Source of the DNA: Prostheceraeus crozeri
Lineage: Eukaryota; Platyhelminthes; Polycladida; Euryleptidae
Assembly: GCA_907163375.1 (NCBI GenBank)
Contig: CAJQUW010010456.1
Location: forward strand, 62,001-126,000
DNA: 64,000 nucleotides
Reading direction: 5' to 3'
Shown here: piece after piece, positions 9,349 through 17,934 of the stretch
Layout of the letters: each line of letters begins with the position of its first letter
Position numbering within the stretch: the first letter of the stretch is position 1
Notes under the pieces: model-generated
Database searches by the model: none
What the model saw: the letters and a program-made list of their open reading frames with translations, nothing else
What the model was told of the DNA's origin: nothing
Made by a program: the position numbers and the translations under genes

Positions 9349-9907
9349 ATGGACGAAGCCATGTTAAGATTCATCATCATATTATCATTTGCAATAGTGA
9401 CATTGGCGGGACGAGGACTAGATGACGCAGTTCGTCTCATCAAATCACCTATTCATGCAACAAGACCTATTGAAGATGTAATTCTTTCCGACATAGCCGA
9501 TGCTTGGCAAAATGATGCTTACAAACTTCAGATTTTACGTCAGCGAATGGGTCATGCGTGGGAAATGGTGTTAACAGATTATGGCTTTAGACGATCGCCT
9601 GTAGGCGGCATCGATTTGATCAATCCTGTACGTCACATTCCAATGGAATTAAAAAATAGCTGTCGTGTGAGCTCATCAATAAAATGTGAAATATTTCATA
9701 CCTTACAGATTTTAAACGTAGAAGATCAAGATATCAAGTCATATTTGGTTGTATCAACTATCGCAATATGAAAGAAGGCGGTACAAGCATACTTAGGGGA
9801 GTACATTATGTGAAAGGGCAATCACTCTTAACCAAATTCCTAGGACGACAAAAAGTGCCTACTGTGAACAGATTGAAGGCAACAGTTCGTTATGTCATGC
9901 GACATAA
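9349..9907 (+). pseudogene. PD-(D/E)XK-like nuclease candidate (broken)
   Basis: The N-terminus is hydrophobic (MLRFIIILSFAIVTLAG). The body contains ILSDIADAWQNDAYKLQIL, then GIDLI, and 10 residues later MELKNS. The spacing Asp-x(n)-Glu-x-Lys is the catalytic signature of the PD-(D/E)XK nuclease fold used by restriction and resolvase-type enzymes. A Polinton-type genome could need such an enzyme for processing ends or junctions. The 3' part has a conserved-looking MKEGGTSILRGVHYVKGQ segment. The copy is broken. The nuclease call is inference from one motif. Confidence 0.4.
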
Positions 9908-9908
9908 C
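9888..9908 (+). terminator. Perfect hairpin at gene end
   Basis: GTTATGTC and GACATAAC form an 8-bp perfect stem with the five-base loop ATGCG. It spans the stop of the nuclease-like gene and lies four bases before the next TAAGCAAA motif. Confidence 0.5.
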
Positions 9909-9911
9909 GCC

Positions 9912-9920
9912 TAAGCAAAC
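9912..9920 (+). promoter_or_regulatory. TAAGCAAAC start motif
   Basis: CCTAAGCAAAC ends 24 bases before the ATG at 9945, in the gap after the nuclease-like gene. Confidence 0.55.
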
Positions 9921-9944
9921 GACGCTTTATGTTGATACTTAAAC

Positions 9945-11579
9945 ATGGAGCTTACAGCAGTGTTTCCCAGTAATGCTCAACCTGAGCGATATGAAAATAC
10001 AGCTGCCGAGTTTGAGACTGATTTAACACAGCCGATTGACTTAAATGGTGATTGGGAAATGGCACTGCAAGATTTGAGCTATGTGAATAATATAAGAACC
10101 ATTGCAAATGAAGAGATTACATTAGGCACTGCAACGAATCAAGACTTGTACTTTCCAAAACTAGAGCGAAATGATAAAGTACATACCTACAACTTGAATG
10201 AACATGCAGCAGAGTGGAATTCTATTCCTACAGTAAACACCCGTCGGGGAAAGAGAGCTGTTGATGAGATTGTAAATGGCCCTACTTTAATTATCACTGC
10301 AGATACAGACATACCCATTGCTAAAAATGCTTCACCCCTGAAATGGAAACAGCCTACAAACCCATCATTCCGTCATTGTTTAGAGCAATCATACTATTAT
10401 ATGAAAATTCAACGCCTATTGAATGTTATGAATGATTTGGCAAAGGATCCATGGTTCTGGCTGATGGATCCAAATCTACATAAAGTTACACTCTACATGA
10501 GACCGACTACCATTTCCCTTGGATTTTATGTGAGTGGACCTCTACAAAAGATATTGAATCTCAAATCACGTTTCTTTCTACCTATCACAAAATTTTCAGA
10601 AGTAAAAGGAGGTGGTGCCTTCCCTTTGAGAGCTCAAGTGTCCATGAAAGTATCAAAGCAGATTAAGAAATATCCACATCGGCACGGGAGAAAATTTAAT
10701 ATTACCCTACTTCCCCTTGATCGCATGCATGAGCGCTTTGTGCTTTTTAAATCTGGTACTGTTGATGACTTGATCAAACAGGTAAATGAAATAAAGGGAT
10801 TATCTATGTCCATCACTCGAGCACACAATAAAGCAAGGATTGATTTCCGAAATGATTATGAGCATTCACACATTGGATTTGTTCACATCAATTCTAAATT
10901 TCGCGATTTGCTCTCTTTGAATACAGACGTCTTATGGTCACACTATGAATGGGGGAATGTGAAAATGACATCTGAACAGCAATCCGATTATCGAATGGTC
11001 CTTTATTTCAAGCGCACAGACCTTGTTTTACGTCCCAGTCTTACATGGAAGCCAAATGAAAAGTTACCGATGCCTCCAAAGTATTATAGCAATGGCTATG
11101 ATGTTTGTACATACTTGAACAAAGGTGTATCAAATCTACACTCATATCATTTTGACTATGATCCTAAGGCAAATACATTCTGTATCAGTGTACATGGTAC
11201 AACGGTCATTCACATTTCAAAAGAGTTAACAAAGATTTTAGGATTCAAACGTGACATATTCTACGACGAGAAGTACTGTGGCTCAACATCCTTGCTCGAT
11301 ATGAATATCAATCACTTTTTCATTTACACTAACTTTATCAATTCAACACAAGTTGGTGGTCAAATGGTTCCCCTTTTAAGATCTATTCCTATTGACAGGG
11401 GCGACTTTGGTGTGACCATGCACAGGGAGTTCCTGAACAAGGTATACATTCCAGTCAATGTATCACGATTATCCCATTGCAAATTTGGTATCTATGATGA
11501 TAGTGGTAATCCTATTCAATTCATTGGTGGTCGTACTGTCTTAACACTTCATTTTCGTCAGATAACATCAAATCATTAA
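9945..11579 (+). CDS. Minor capsid/penton-like virion protein, 544 aa
   Basis: Open throughout and the longest gene in element A. The N-terminus (MELTAVFPSNAQPERYENT, then FETDLTQPIDL, GDWEMALQDLSY) follows a pattern I associate with virus-like genes that accompany F54H12.2-type capsid genes in animal genomes: 'TDF..L..PI.L.G.WEVAL..I.Y'. The rest is beta-rich with repeated segments (for example NITLLPLDRMHERF and FFIYTNFINS), as expected for a jelly-roll or fibre-like structural protein. I read it as a penton or other minor capsid component, from gene order rather than a diagnostic motif. The stop overlaps an ATTAAA poly(A)-type hexamer. A TAAGCAAAC motif sits 24 bases before the start. Confidence 0.55.
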   Translation: MELTAVFPSNAQPERYENTAAEFETDLTQPIDLNGDWEMALQDLSYVNNIRTIANEEITLGTATNQDLYFPKLERNDKVHTYNLNEHAAEWNSIPTVNTRRGKRAVDEIVNGPTLIITADTDIPIAKNASPLKWKQPTNPSFRHCLEQSYYYMKIQRLLNVMNDLAKDPWFWLMDPNLHKVTLYMRPTTISLGFYVSGPLQKILNLKSRFFLPITKFSEVKGGGAFPLRAQVSMKVSKQIKKYPHRHGRKFNITLLPLDRMHERFVLFKSGTVDDLIKQVNEIKGLSMSITRAHNKARIDFRNDYEHSHIGFVHINSKFRDLLSLNTDVLWSHYEWGNVKMTSEQQSDYRMVLYFKRTDLVLRPSLTWKPNEKLPMPPKYYSNGYDVCTYLNKGVSNLHSYHFDYDPKANTFCISVHGTTVIHISKELTKILGFKRDIFYDEKYCGSTSLLDMNINHFFIYTNFINSTQVGGQMVPLLRSIPIDRGDFGVTMHREFLNKVYIPVNVSRLSHCKFGIYDDSGNPIQFIGGRTVLTLHFRQITSNH

Positions 11580-11610
11580 ATTTGCATGTTGCGTGTGGCG
11601 CAGTCAATGT

Positions 11611-11668
11611 CTTTTCTTTCTTGATTAGGTGGCCGTTAAGGCCGTGGTCTCATAAAGACCGTTTGGGG
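11611..11668 (-). terminator. Histone-like 3' hairpins of the minus accessory gene
   Basis: Read on the minus strand, CCCCAAAC is followed by the hairpin GGTCTTTATGAGACC and then AC. Next comes a second hairpin GGCCTTAACGGCC with ACC after it, then CAAGAAAGAAAAG. A stem-loop flanked by AAA/AC and followed by a purine-rich CAAGAAAGA element is the layout of sea-urchin-type histone mRNA 3' processing signals. No AATAAA lies nearby on this strand. Confidence 0.5.
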
Positions 11669-11683
11669 CATTCTCTGGTCTCA

Positions 11684-11878
11684 TCAAGGCTTTTCACTCT
11701 TGAAGTCAGCCTCGTTTAAGAAAGGCTCACTCTCAACAGTTTGTAGAGTGATCTGCTTGCAGCCTTCAATCATTTGTCTCTCTTCATCTTCCTCTTTTCG
11801 TTGAAACTTTCTCTCAACTTCCTTCTTCGTAGGAGTTGAGCTAGCAAGAGGTATGAATGTTTCCTCTATATCGGACAT
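11684..11878 (-). CDS. Small charged accessory protein
   Basis: 64 residues from the ATG at 11878 (MSDIEETFIPLASSTPTKK), chosen because it lies 31 bases after a TATATAAAG box and has the same leader as the element B gene at 55249. The middle is a short charged helix (VERKFQRKEEDEERQMIEG) that could form a coiled coil. No domain is recognised. Its promoter, leader and acidic composition group it with the small acidic proteins of both elements. The 3' flank has histone-like hairpins. Confidence 0.5.
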   Translation of the reverse strand: MSDIEETFIPLASSTPTKKEVERKFQRKEEDEERQMIEGCKQITLQTVESEPFLNEADFKSEKP

Positions 11879-12033
11879 GACTATGATAGTGAAATGCAAG
11901 ACACTCTTCTTTATATATGAGAATGATGCATTGCGATTGATAGATGGCTGTCGTCCAATGAGAGAGTGCGAAGCAGGGTGAGAGAATCTATATAAGTGTG
12001 GTGCAATGACCATTTCCTCATAATATCATTAAA
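11875..12033. promoter_or_regulatory. Divergent TATA promoter region
   Basis: The minus strand has TATATAAAG (plus coordinates 11909-11917) 31 bases before the ATG at 11878. The plus strand has a CCAAT box (11955-11959) and CTATATAAGTG (11988-11998), about 36 bases before the ATG at 12034. CTATATAAGTG is the same 11-mer as the TIR promoter TATA. Confidence 0.6.
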
Positions 12034-12380
12034 ATGAATACACCACCGAATACCTATGCCCTACTCATGCCCAATGCCCCACGCAAGAGGCAAGTGAAAA
12101 CTATTTACGATGGTGAGGTCGGCCGCTACAGTTGGGTGAGGAAACCATCATCATTTCCGACGATGAAATAGTGAGCAATGAAGAGGACAGTACTGATACA
12201 ATCAGGGCTGCCTTCCTGAATGTGTCTCCAAAGGACGTTATGATGGAGCGGTGTGTTGAGACTCTCCGGTGCTGGCTAGACCTCTTCTCTCCTAGTCAGC
12301 CCCCCAATCAAGAAGAGTTTGACTTGGTAGACGTAATGTACCGTCTTATTACAAAGCGTATTGCTTTTATTTCTTTTTAA
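12034..12380 (+). pseudogene. SUMO-interaction-motif acidic protein (broken or spliced)
   Basis: The first ATG after the TATA box (MNTPPNTYALLMPNAPRKRQ) opens a short basic N-terminus. The downstream part encodes an acidic protein with EETIIISDDEIVSNEED, a textbook SUMO-interaction motif (a hydrophobic III core followed by Ser and acidic residues). A helical segment with ERCVETLRCWLDLF follows. Element B has an equivalent core, VDVIVISDDE. SUMO-interaction motifs target viral regulators to PML-type nuclear bodies or SUMOylated host factors. The coding region is not open end to end, so it is broken or spliced. AATAAA overlaps the stop (12379-12384). Confidence 0.45.
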
Positions 12381-12850
12381 TAAATGTGTATCTTGACAGT
12401 GTTGTTTTTCCTTCATATAAACTACATGGCTTCGAAATGATCATCGAGTAAGCATATAGTCAATTCGGAGCTATTGTTAGAATAAGATATCCTATCATCT
12501 AGACACTTAACATAGTTACTTGAAATCATTCAACACATGAAAAATGATTTTAGGTGAATCAATTGAAGAATGTAACTTACTTTCAACACTCAAAGCTTGT
12601 TCAAACTTCATGTTTCATCTAACGGTTAACATTAACTTGTGCTATATAAAACCCTAGATCCCCAAATCCAACCGTAGATGACCCTATCATTCAGATGATG
12701 AACTTTAGGACTTGTGATGTGTGATATGAACAACGTGATGGTCTTAGTGTTATTAAATGTCACTGATGCTTCACATACTTTTCTTGCCTTCATTTCATCA
12801 ATTTTTCATCCATTCTCTGAGTTATACGGGCTTGGAACCGTCATGAAAGC
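12381..12850. other. Gene-free stretch in element A
   Basis: AT-rich sequence between the SIM gene and the 3' module of the next minus gene. Apart from the TATA module at 12640 I see nothing to annotate. Confidence 0.4.
12640..12720 (+). promoter_or_regulatory. TATATAAAACCCTA module, copy in A
   Basis: CTATATAAAACCCTAGATC, then AATCCAACCGTAGATGACCC and GATGATGAACTTTAGGACTT. The same ordered blocks recur in element B at about 60948, 61085 and 63056 and inverted near 54095. A degenerate copy is at about 13285-13340. No gene clearly follows it here. Confidence 0.45.
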
Positions 12851-12897
12851 AAATGACTTTCAGGCCTCATTATCGGTAGCCTCGTAAAGGCTCATGG
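12820..12897 (-). terminator. 3' hairpin module of the 13217 gene
   Basis: On the minus strand the hairpin AGCCTTTACGAGGCT (plus 12878-12892) is followed by ACCGATAATGAGGCC, then a GAAAGT/CTTTC pair, GACGGTTCCAAGCCCG and AACTCAGAG. The same ordered series lies downstream of the minus gene of element B (57660-57765). Confidence 0.5.
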
Positions 12898-13010
12898 ATC
12901 ATTCACGGAAAAAGGTAATGAAGCAGTGTGCTGTGTGCATGTGTGAGTGTGTATGTCTTCATGTTTTAAAGAAAGGATGCTCTTCACTCATACTTATGTT
13001 TAGGTCCAAA

Positions 13011-13217
13011 TCATCTTCCCTCTTTTGGCATTTTGGATTGTCTTTGATGACTAACTATTGTTGCTTTCTTCACATAGTCAATCGTTTCTAGACAATCAGC
13101 AATCTTCCTTGGATCACCTGTCTTGATTGCCATGGAGTAGTACCTTTCTGACAACTCCATGATTGTGTTCTTTTCTTTCTTTTGACGAATCATTAATTCA
13201 GCTTCTGTCTCACTCAT
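13011..13217 (-). CDS. Small helical accessory protein
   Basis: 68 residues (MSETEAELMIRQKKEKNTIM...). It is almost entirely helical and charged, with heptad-like Leu/Ile spacing in the first half, and ends in a basic tail. A GATATAAGG box lies about 64 bases upstream (plus 13281-13289), and a shared hairpin module lies about 120 bases downstream, so it has promoter and 3' end like the other accessory genes. It is open throughout. No family recognised. Confidence 0.45.
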   Translation of the reverse strand: MSETEAELMIRQKKEKNTIMELSERYYSMAIKTGDPRKIADCLETIDYVKKATIVSHQRQSKMPKEGR

Positions 13218-13329
13218 GATGCAGGATCACTACACTGCAACAATTCTCAGTGAAAAGTGAATTTCTATAAAGTGCTACCTCCTTATATCTTGCCGTAGGA
13301 AACCTGAGCCCTGGATGGCGAACTTTAGG

Positions 13330-15928
13330 ACTTATGATGCGTTTCATTAACTTTTAGACTACATTATCATTTCATAAACTTGTGTTTCATAAAACATCAT
13401 GATCATCTTTCTAACTATACATCAACCTGTGTCACGGTAAAACTATTTGACTACACTAACGCTTACATTTCATGACACTTGTGTTGTGTTAAGCTTTCTG
13501 ACTAAACTCACGAGTAAAACTTCGATGATCAAACTTTACTTTCACAAACATGTGTCACGGTAAAACTATTTCACTACACCAAACTTTGCGTTTGCAAAAC
13601 GTGATAAACTTTCTGACTACACTAACAAGAGCTTGTTCACTAGCGAAGAGAGAAATGAGCTTGTGGTTGCGTGTGGCGCATGAATGTCCCTTCCAATTCA
13701 TTCCATTTCATTTAGCCTCGGTGATAGAGGCAAGCAGAACTCATGGTTCATTCTCGCATGTATGGCCAACTATCGGGAGACAAGTGCAATGGAGATTTTA
13801 TGAGGCAACCTGTGGCAGATAGCTAAATGTCGCCCTGGTGGTTAGAGTACAACGTTAAGACGAAAGGCAACCACTTGGAAACATGACGCATAGAGGTTTC
13901 ACAAAGATTACTATTGCCAACGTCCCGTGCAGTACTCATCGCCACGGACTTCACCGCTGTCTCGAAAGAACGCCCACCAACAGGAGGTATGACACCGAAA
14001 ATCTCCGTGACTTGCACCGTCAATGACTTGATAGCAAAGAGAAAACAAGCCAAGAGCCAAGAGGTTATTTACAAGAGGAAACATCCCAAGTCGTTGCCTT
14101 GACCAGCTTGATAGCAAGCCGTAGAGAGTGATTGCAAGCCGTGATTCACAAGCGTTTTGCAATGGAGATGTTTAGTAGCCACCCATGACAAGATAGCTAA
14201 GACTCAACCGATTGGCGTTCAAAGTTCTACGTTGAGAACTGTGTCAAATGCCCAACATGAGTTGCCTCAGAGGTTTCGGTCTAAAATATGACACACTCCC
14301 TTGCCCCACCTATCACTATGGCATCATCCGCCGTCCCGAAGGAACACCCTGTCATTGGAATATTACAGCGAAACTCTCCGTACCATGCTCGATTTCAGTG
14401 AAAAGCCGCTTGTATCATGTAAAGACATGAGAAGACTGGCTCGTACACACTTATACATGCCTTCATTGACTTCAGCAGGGTCGAAAACCCCAGAAAACCT
14501 CCAAAAATAATGAATTTAAATTTTTCAACTTTTTAGCACTACTCATTAAACGTTTATTAGTAGTCTGTGACTTGACCTGAATCATGACCTCTCGAACCTT
14601 TTTTGAATCAAGTCAAAAGGACTTGTAGAAGCAAAGTTACAAGCCTTTAAAGTTTTGGAGTCTTTTACGGCCTGGAGACTAAGGTCATCTCTTGGCTAAC
14701 CTATAAGTCTGACGCCTTAGCTGATATCAGCAATGAAATTTTTTAAGTCGGAAACCTGAAATTTGGAATTTCCGATGCTATCATCGGAGCTCCGCAGTTC
14801 ACCTACCCCAACCAAGTCGGGAGGAGAACTGATTCCCACAAGTAGAGACTCCACTTATATAGTTTGTGGCGATCAGCTGATGACGTAATCTCAATCATCC
14901 AAAACTTTAAACACTTCTATCTCCTGTTCTAGTGCTCCGATTGACTTCAAATTTTGACAGTCACGTTTTCTCGCTCTCACCTTTCATCCCTCGACTCTCT
15001 ACGATGACCAGAAGCTGAGTTGAAAAAACTGTCGTTTTTCGGTGATGGTCAAAAATCTTAAAGTCACTCCCACACCTCAACGAAAGAACGTAGAGACAAG
15101 CCGTTTCGTTCACTGAATTCGTCTCACTCTTAGCTTTCAAACGCGCTATCACACGACTTGCTACCATCTCCAGAACCAAAGTAGGAAGAAACCCTGCCGA
15201 GGGGGGAGGTAGAGAAAACTTTTGTCACCGATTCACTTGAAACTCACCCTCTAGATGCAGAATTTCACGCTGAATCCGAATCTGACCTACATTTGTCCAC
15301 CCGAGCACTCCTGCCCGAAATACGACCTTTCTCACCCCAAAACGTCCAAAACCTACACTTTCCTAACTCTGTCGTTTTTCGGGGATTCCTACCTTTTTGA
15401 AGCCATTTTCCACTCTAAACCCTAGAAAACTTGGACATATGATTCTTTCCACTGGATTTTTCTCACTCTTAGCTCTCAAACGAGCTATCACACGACTCTC
15501 TACGATCTCTCCCACCCAAGTTTGAAGTCTGACCGGAAGGGTGGGGTCAGCACTTTTTCTTCCGATGGAGCTGAAAAAACCTTCCTAACCCAAAATTTCA
15601 CGTAGAATCCGAATCTGCCCTCCGTTTATCCATCCGAACTCTCCTTCATGCCGAAACAGGGCCTTTCCACTCCCAGAACGTCCAACACCTGCCCTTTTCT
15701 AAAGGTAAAACACTTTCCTACCCTTGCCTCACAGGAGAACTCATCCTTCCTTCCTTCCAGAGGAGGGGGGAGGGAACGGTTTCCTCCTCTCGGACCCATC
15801 CCTTCCAGCACATCCTTGGCCCTCTCCGTCACCTCCTTCCTTCCTTCCAGAGGGGGGGGGGCTGAGTCAGCATGATGACTCATCATTTCACATTTTGCGC
15901 TTGATTTTGGGATAGGATCATTACTAAC
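13330..15928. repeat. Right terminal inverted repeat of element A
   Basis: The inner part (13340-13640) is satellite related to that at 1310-1640. The next part (13735-14125) is unlike the left copy but resembles element B at 51990-52340. 14125-14980 is the inverse of about 1-910. 14980-15928 is the tip section missing from the window on the left. It consists of degenerate repeats of about 230-340 bases, each carrying a G- or C-run (near 15198, 15535, 15764 and 15850). The end near 15928 is set by similarity to the start of element B and is approximate. Confidence 0.75.
14851..14892 (-). promoter_or_regulatory. TIR promoter (element A right)
   Basis: Exact inverse of the CRE/E-box/TATA block at 91-130, pointing into the element. 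Confidence 0.6.
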
Positions 15929-17562
15929 CTGTTCTTAAGTTACGCTGATCTGGAGTTTATCTATATTTCTATACAAGGCAAATTTGATTTATTTCAGACT
16001 CAGCCATGTCAACAGAGTCAAACTTGTTGTATATATGGGATCATTGGTCTTTCGACATGCAGTGCTGTCTACAACTTCCAAATATTATCACTCTTCTTGA
16101 TCCATTTTCTATTTCATGTTTCACCTTTTGCATTCACTCACTGCCTGATGATAGCTACGGATAGCAGCAGAAGTATACTGGACTGATTAACAATTACAGA
16201 TAAATTCTATCAATTTACTTGTACAGTTGGCTCTTTCCAATCTCTAAAACATGTAGTATCGCATCACATTCCACCTCAAAGATGGCCACTCTAATGACAC
16301 AGAAAACAATTGTCTATGCCTATATCAAAAGTTTGGTAAGTCACAGAATCTCTGTTCTACACAGAGGATTCCGTGCAGTGTACCCACTCCCGGATAATGA
16401 CTACATATTGGGACAGCAATCATTCAGCCATCATCATTTGATGCGCATGTGTATGAGATTGTCACGAAAGCTAGCAGAACTCCTGATTTGATGATAAAGC
16501 ATTTTCATAAAAGTGATATCATAAAAGACGTGAACATGGTTTCCCGAATAGGTTTCACAATGGCTGCTTTTGCTGAGATTTGATGAATTTTTCATCAACC
16601 AGATTATTTGTGAATAAAGCGATATTGTCATCATTCAAATCATGTGAAAGAAATCCTGATTGGCTAACATTGAATTTCTTTAATATTCTTGTGCTCAAAA
16701 AAGGCTACATTTCAGTAATTTATAGGAATGCTGATTTGAAAGCCGGTTATATACAGGGTGTTCGCGATCTTCTTACGGATTTTTTCACTACCATCATGGT
16801 GCATAATGTCGCGTATTAAACTTAGTTATTAAAACCATGGACTGATTAATGATGTTAGCTATGCACACCTGCAAATAAGATGAGTTTTAATCCGATAAAA
16901 TGGGATTCTATTACATCGGTTTTGCGAAAATCAATCATGTGCATTGGAGCGCATGCATTACTTTGCTAAACGTTTGCCAAGCATTACTAACTCTCCATGA
17001 TCTGTACTTGTCATGTAGTATCGTGACTTAAAAATCGAGGGATGGTTTGATTGTGATAGTGAGAAGGTCAGGTGCTTGTTTAGTGTGATAAATATGGGCC
17101 AATTTAAAATGCCTTCATCTAGGAGAATGAAAACTTAAATTAGCTACATACAGTAGATACGATAATAAAGTCATCAAAGCTGATTTTGTCAATCAAATAT
17201 TAGAAAAAGATTAAAAATCACAGCTTTCTATGAGAGTTTGTGCTAATACAATCATATTAAGAAAAGAAACATAAAAACGTTGGAGTATTGCGAAAATTGC
17301 TGAAAATACATTGCCACCATTTATAGTTTTAGCATTCAGTCATCATTGACATTACTTTATGGCATTCATGATGATGATAATGGAATCAAGACATTTATTG
17401 AGCTTTTGACTTTTATGAGCCTGGTTGTGGAATAAAAAATGAAGAGTATATTATATATATATATGTATTGCGCAGGTCACAATTGCTACAATTGCTGTGT
17501 GTCACAATGTAACACAACTTATTACATTTATTCATTTCTTGATTCAAGCCATTTGGGTAGAG
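15929..17562. other. Intergenic, nothing recognised
   Basis: AT-rich sequence between element A and the Gypsy element, with a TA dinucleotide run near 17450-17465. The ORFs here (up to 90 codons) show no domain or composition bias. Confidence 0.4.
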
Positions 17563-17878
17563 CGATAGCTATGTTATTGTTTGCCAATGTTGTTGTTACT
17601 GCTTGCTAATGTTGCTATTGTTTGCTGTTGCACTTTTCCATTAAGCCTGGCGTCACGAACATCTGGCCATGTAATCTGCTGACTGCTAGTGATGACAATT
17701 CAAGTGATTATTATGAACTTGTGCATGTGTGACTCTTTCAGACACTTTCAGTACGTGACCGGAGCCGGTTGTCTACATGCTGTACACTATACATGCTGCA
17801 TGCTATCTCAGTAATAATATTGCTTAACACTACATTGCTGAGTTCTTACTACGCAACATAGCTATCGACAACGCAACA
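17563..17878 (-). repeat. 3' LTR of the Gypsy element (core inverted)
   Basis: On the minus strand it starts TGTTGCGTTGTCGATAGC directly after a polypurine tract. Its ~290-base core runs opposite to that of the 5' LTR. The core is bounded by inverted CGATAGCTATGTT / AACATAGCTATCG. Confidence 0.7.
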
Positions 17879-17890
17879 TCTCCCCCTTCT
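17879..17890 (-). promoter_or_regulatory. Polypurine tract
   Basis: Minus-strand GAGAAGGGGGAGA abuts the 3' LTR, as needed for plus-strand priming in LTR elements. Confidence 0.65.
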
Positions 17891-17934
17891 CAAAAAAAAA
17901 AAACAATCAAACCCAAGGATACAACAACACAGCC

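Larger units (their letters stand above)
1..15928 (+). mobile_element. Element A: Polinton-like capsid-bearing element (left tip outside window)
   Basis: Bases 1 to about 500 reappear as an inverted copy ending at 14980, and the right repeat continues to about 15928. Its tip there resembles the clean start of element B at 50001. The left tip therefore lies roughly 950 bases upstream of the window, giving about 16.9 kb in all, within the Polinton size range. Inside are a packaging ATPase, an adenain-like protease, a presumed major capsid protein and a minor-capsid-like protein in a run on the plus strand. No family B DNA polymerase and no full integrase were found. The element is a fossil: about half its genes have one or more breaks (roughly six to eight in all), and a hAT element has inserted at 2439. 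The outer TIR copies look identical over several hundred bases, so insertion or TIR homogenisation was recent. Confidence 0.8.

Noticed and set aside
15626-15915. ORFs of 63-86 codons on both strands through the TIR tip
   Set aside because: They read through Pro/Gly-rich low-complexity C-runs and tandem units, and the frames are not kept in the element B tip.
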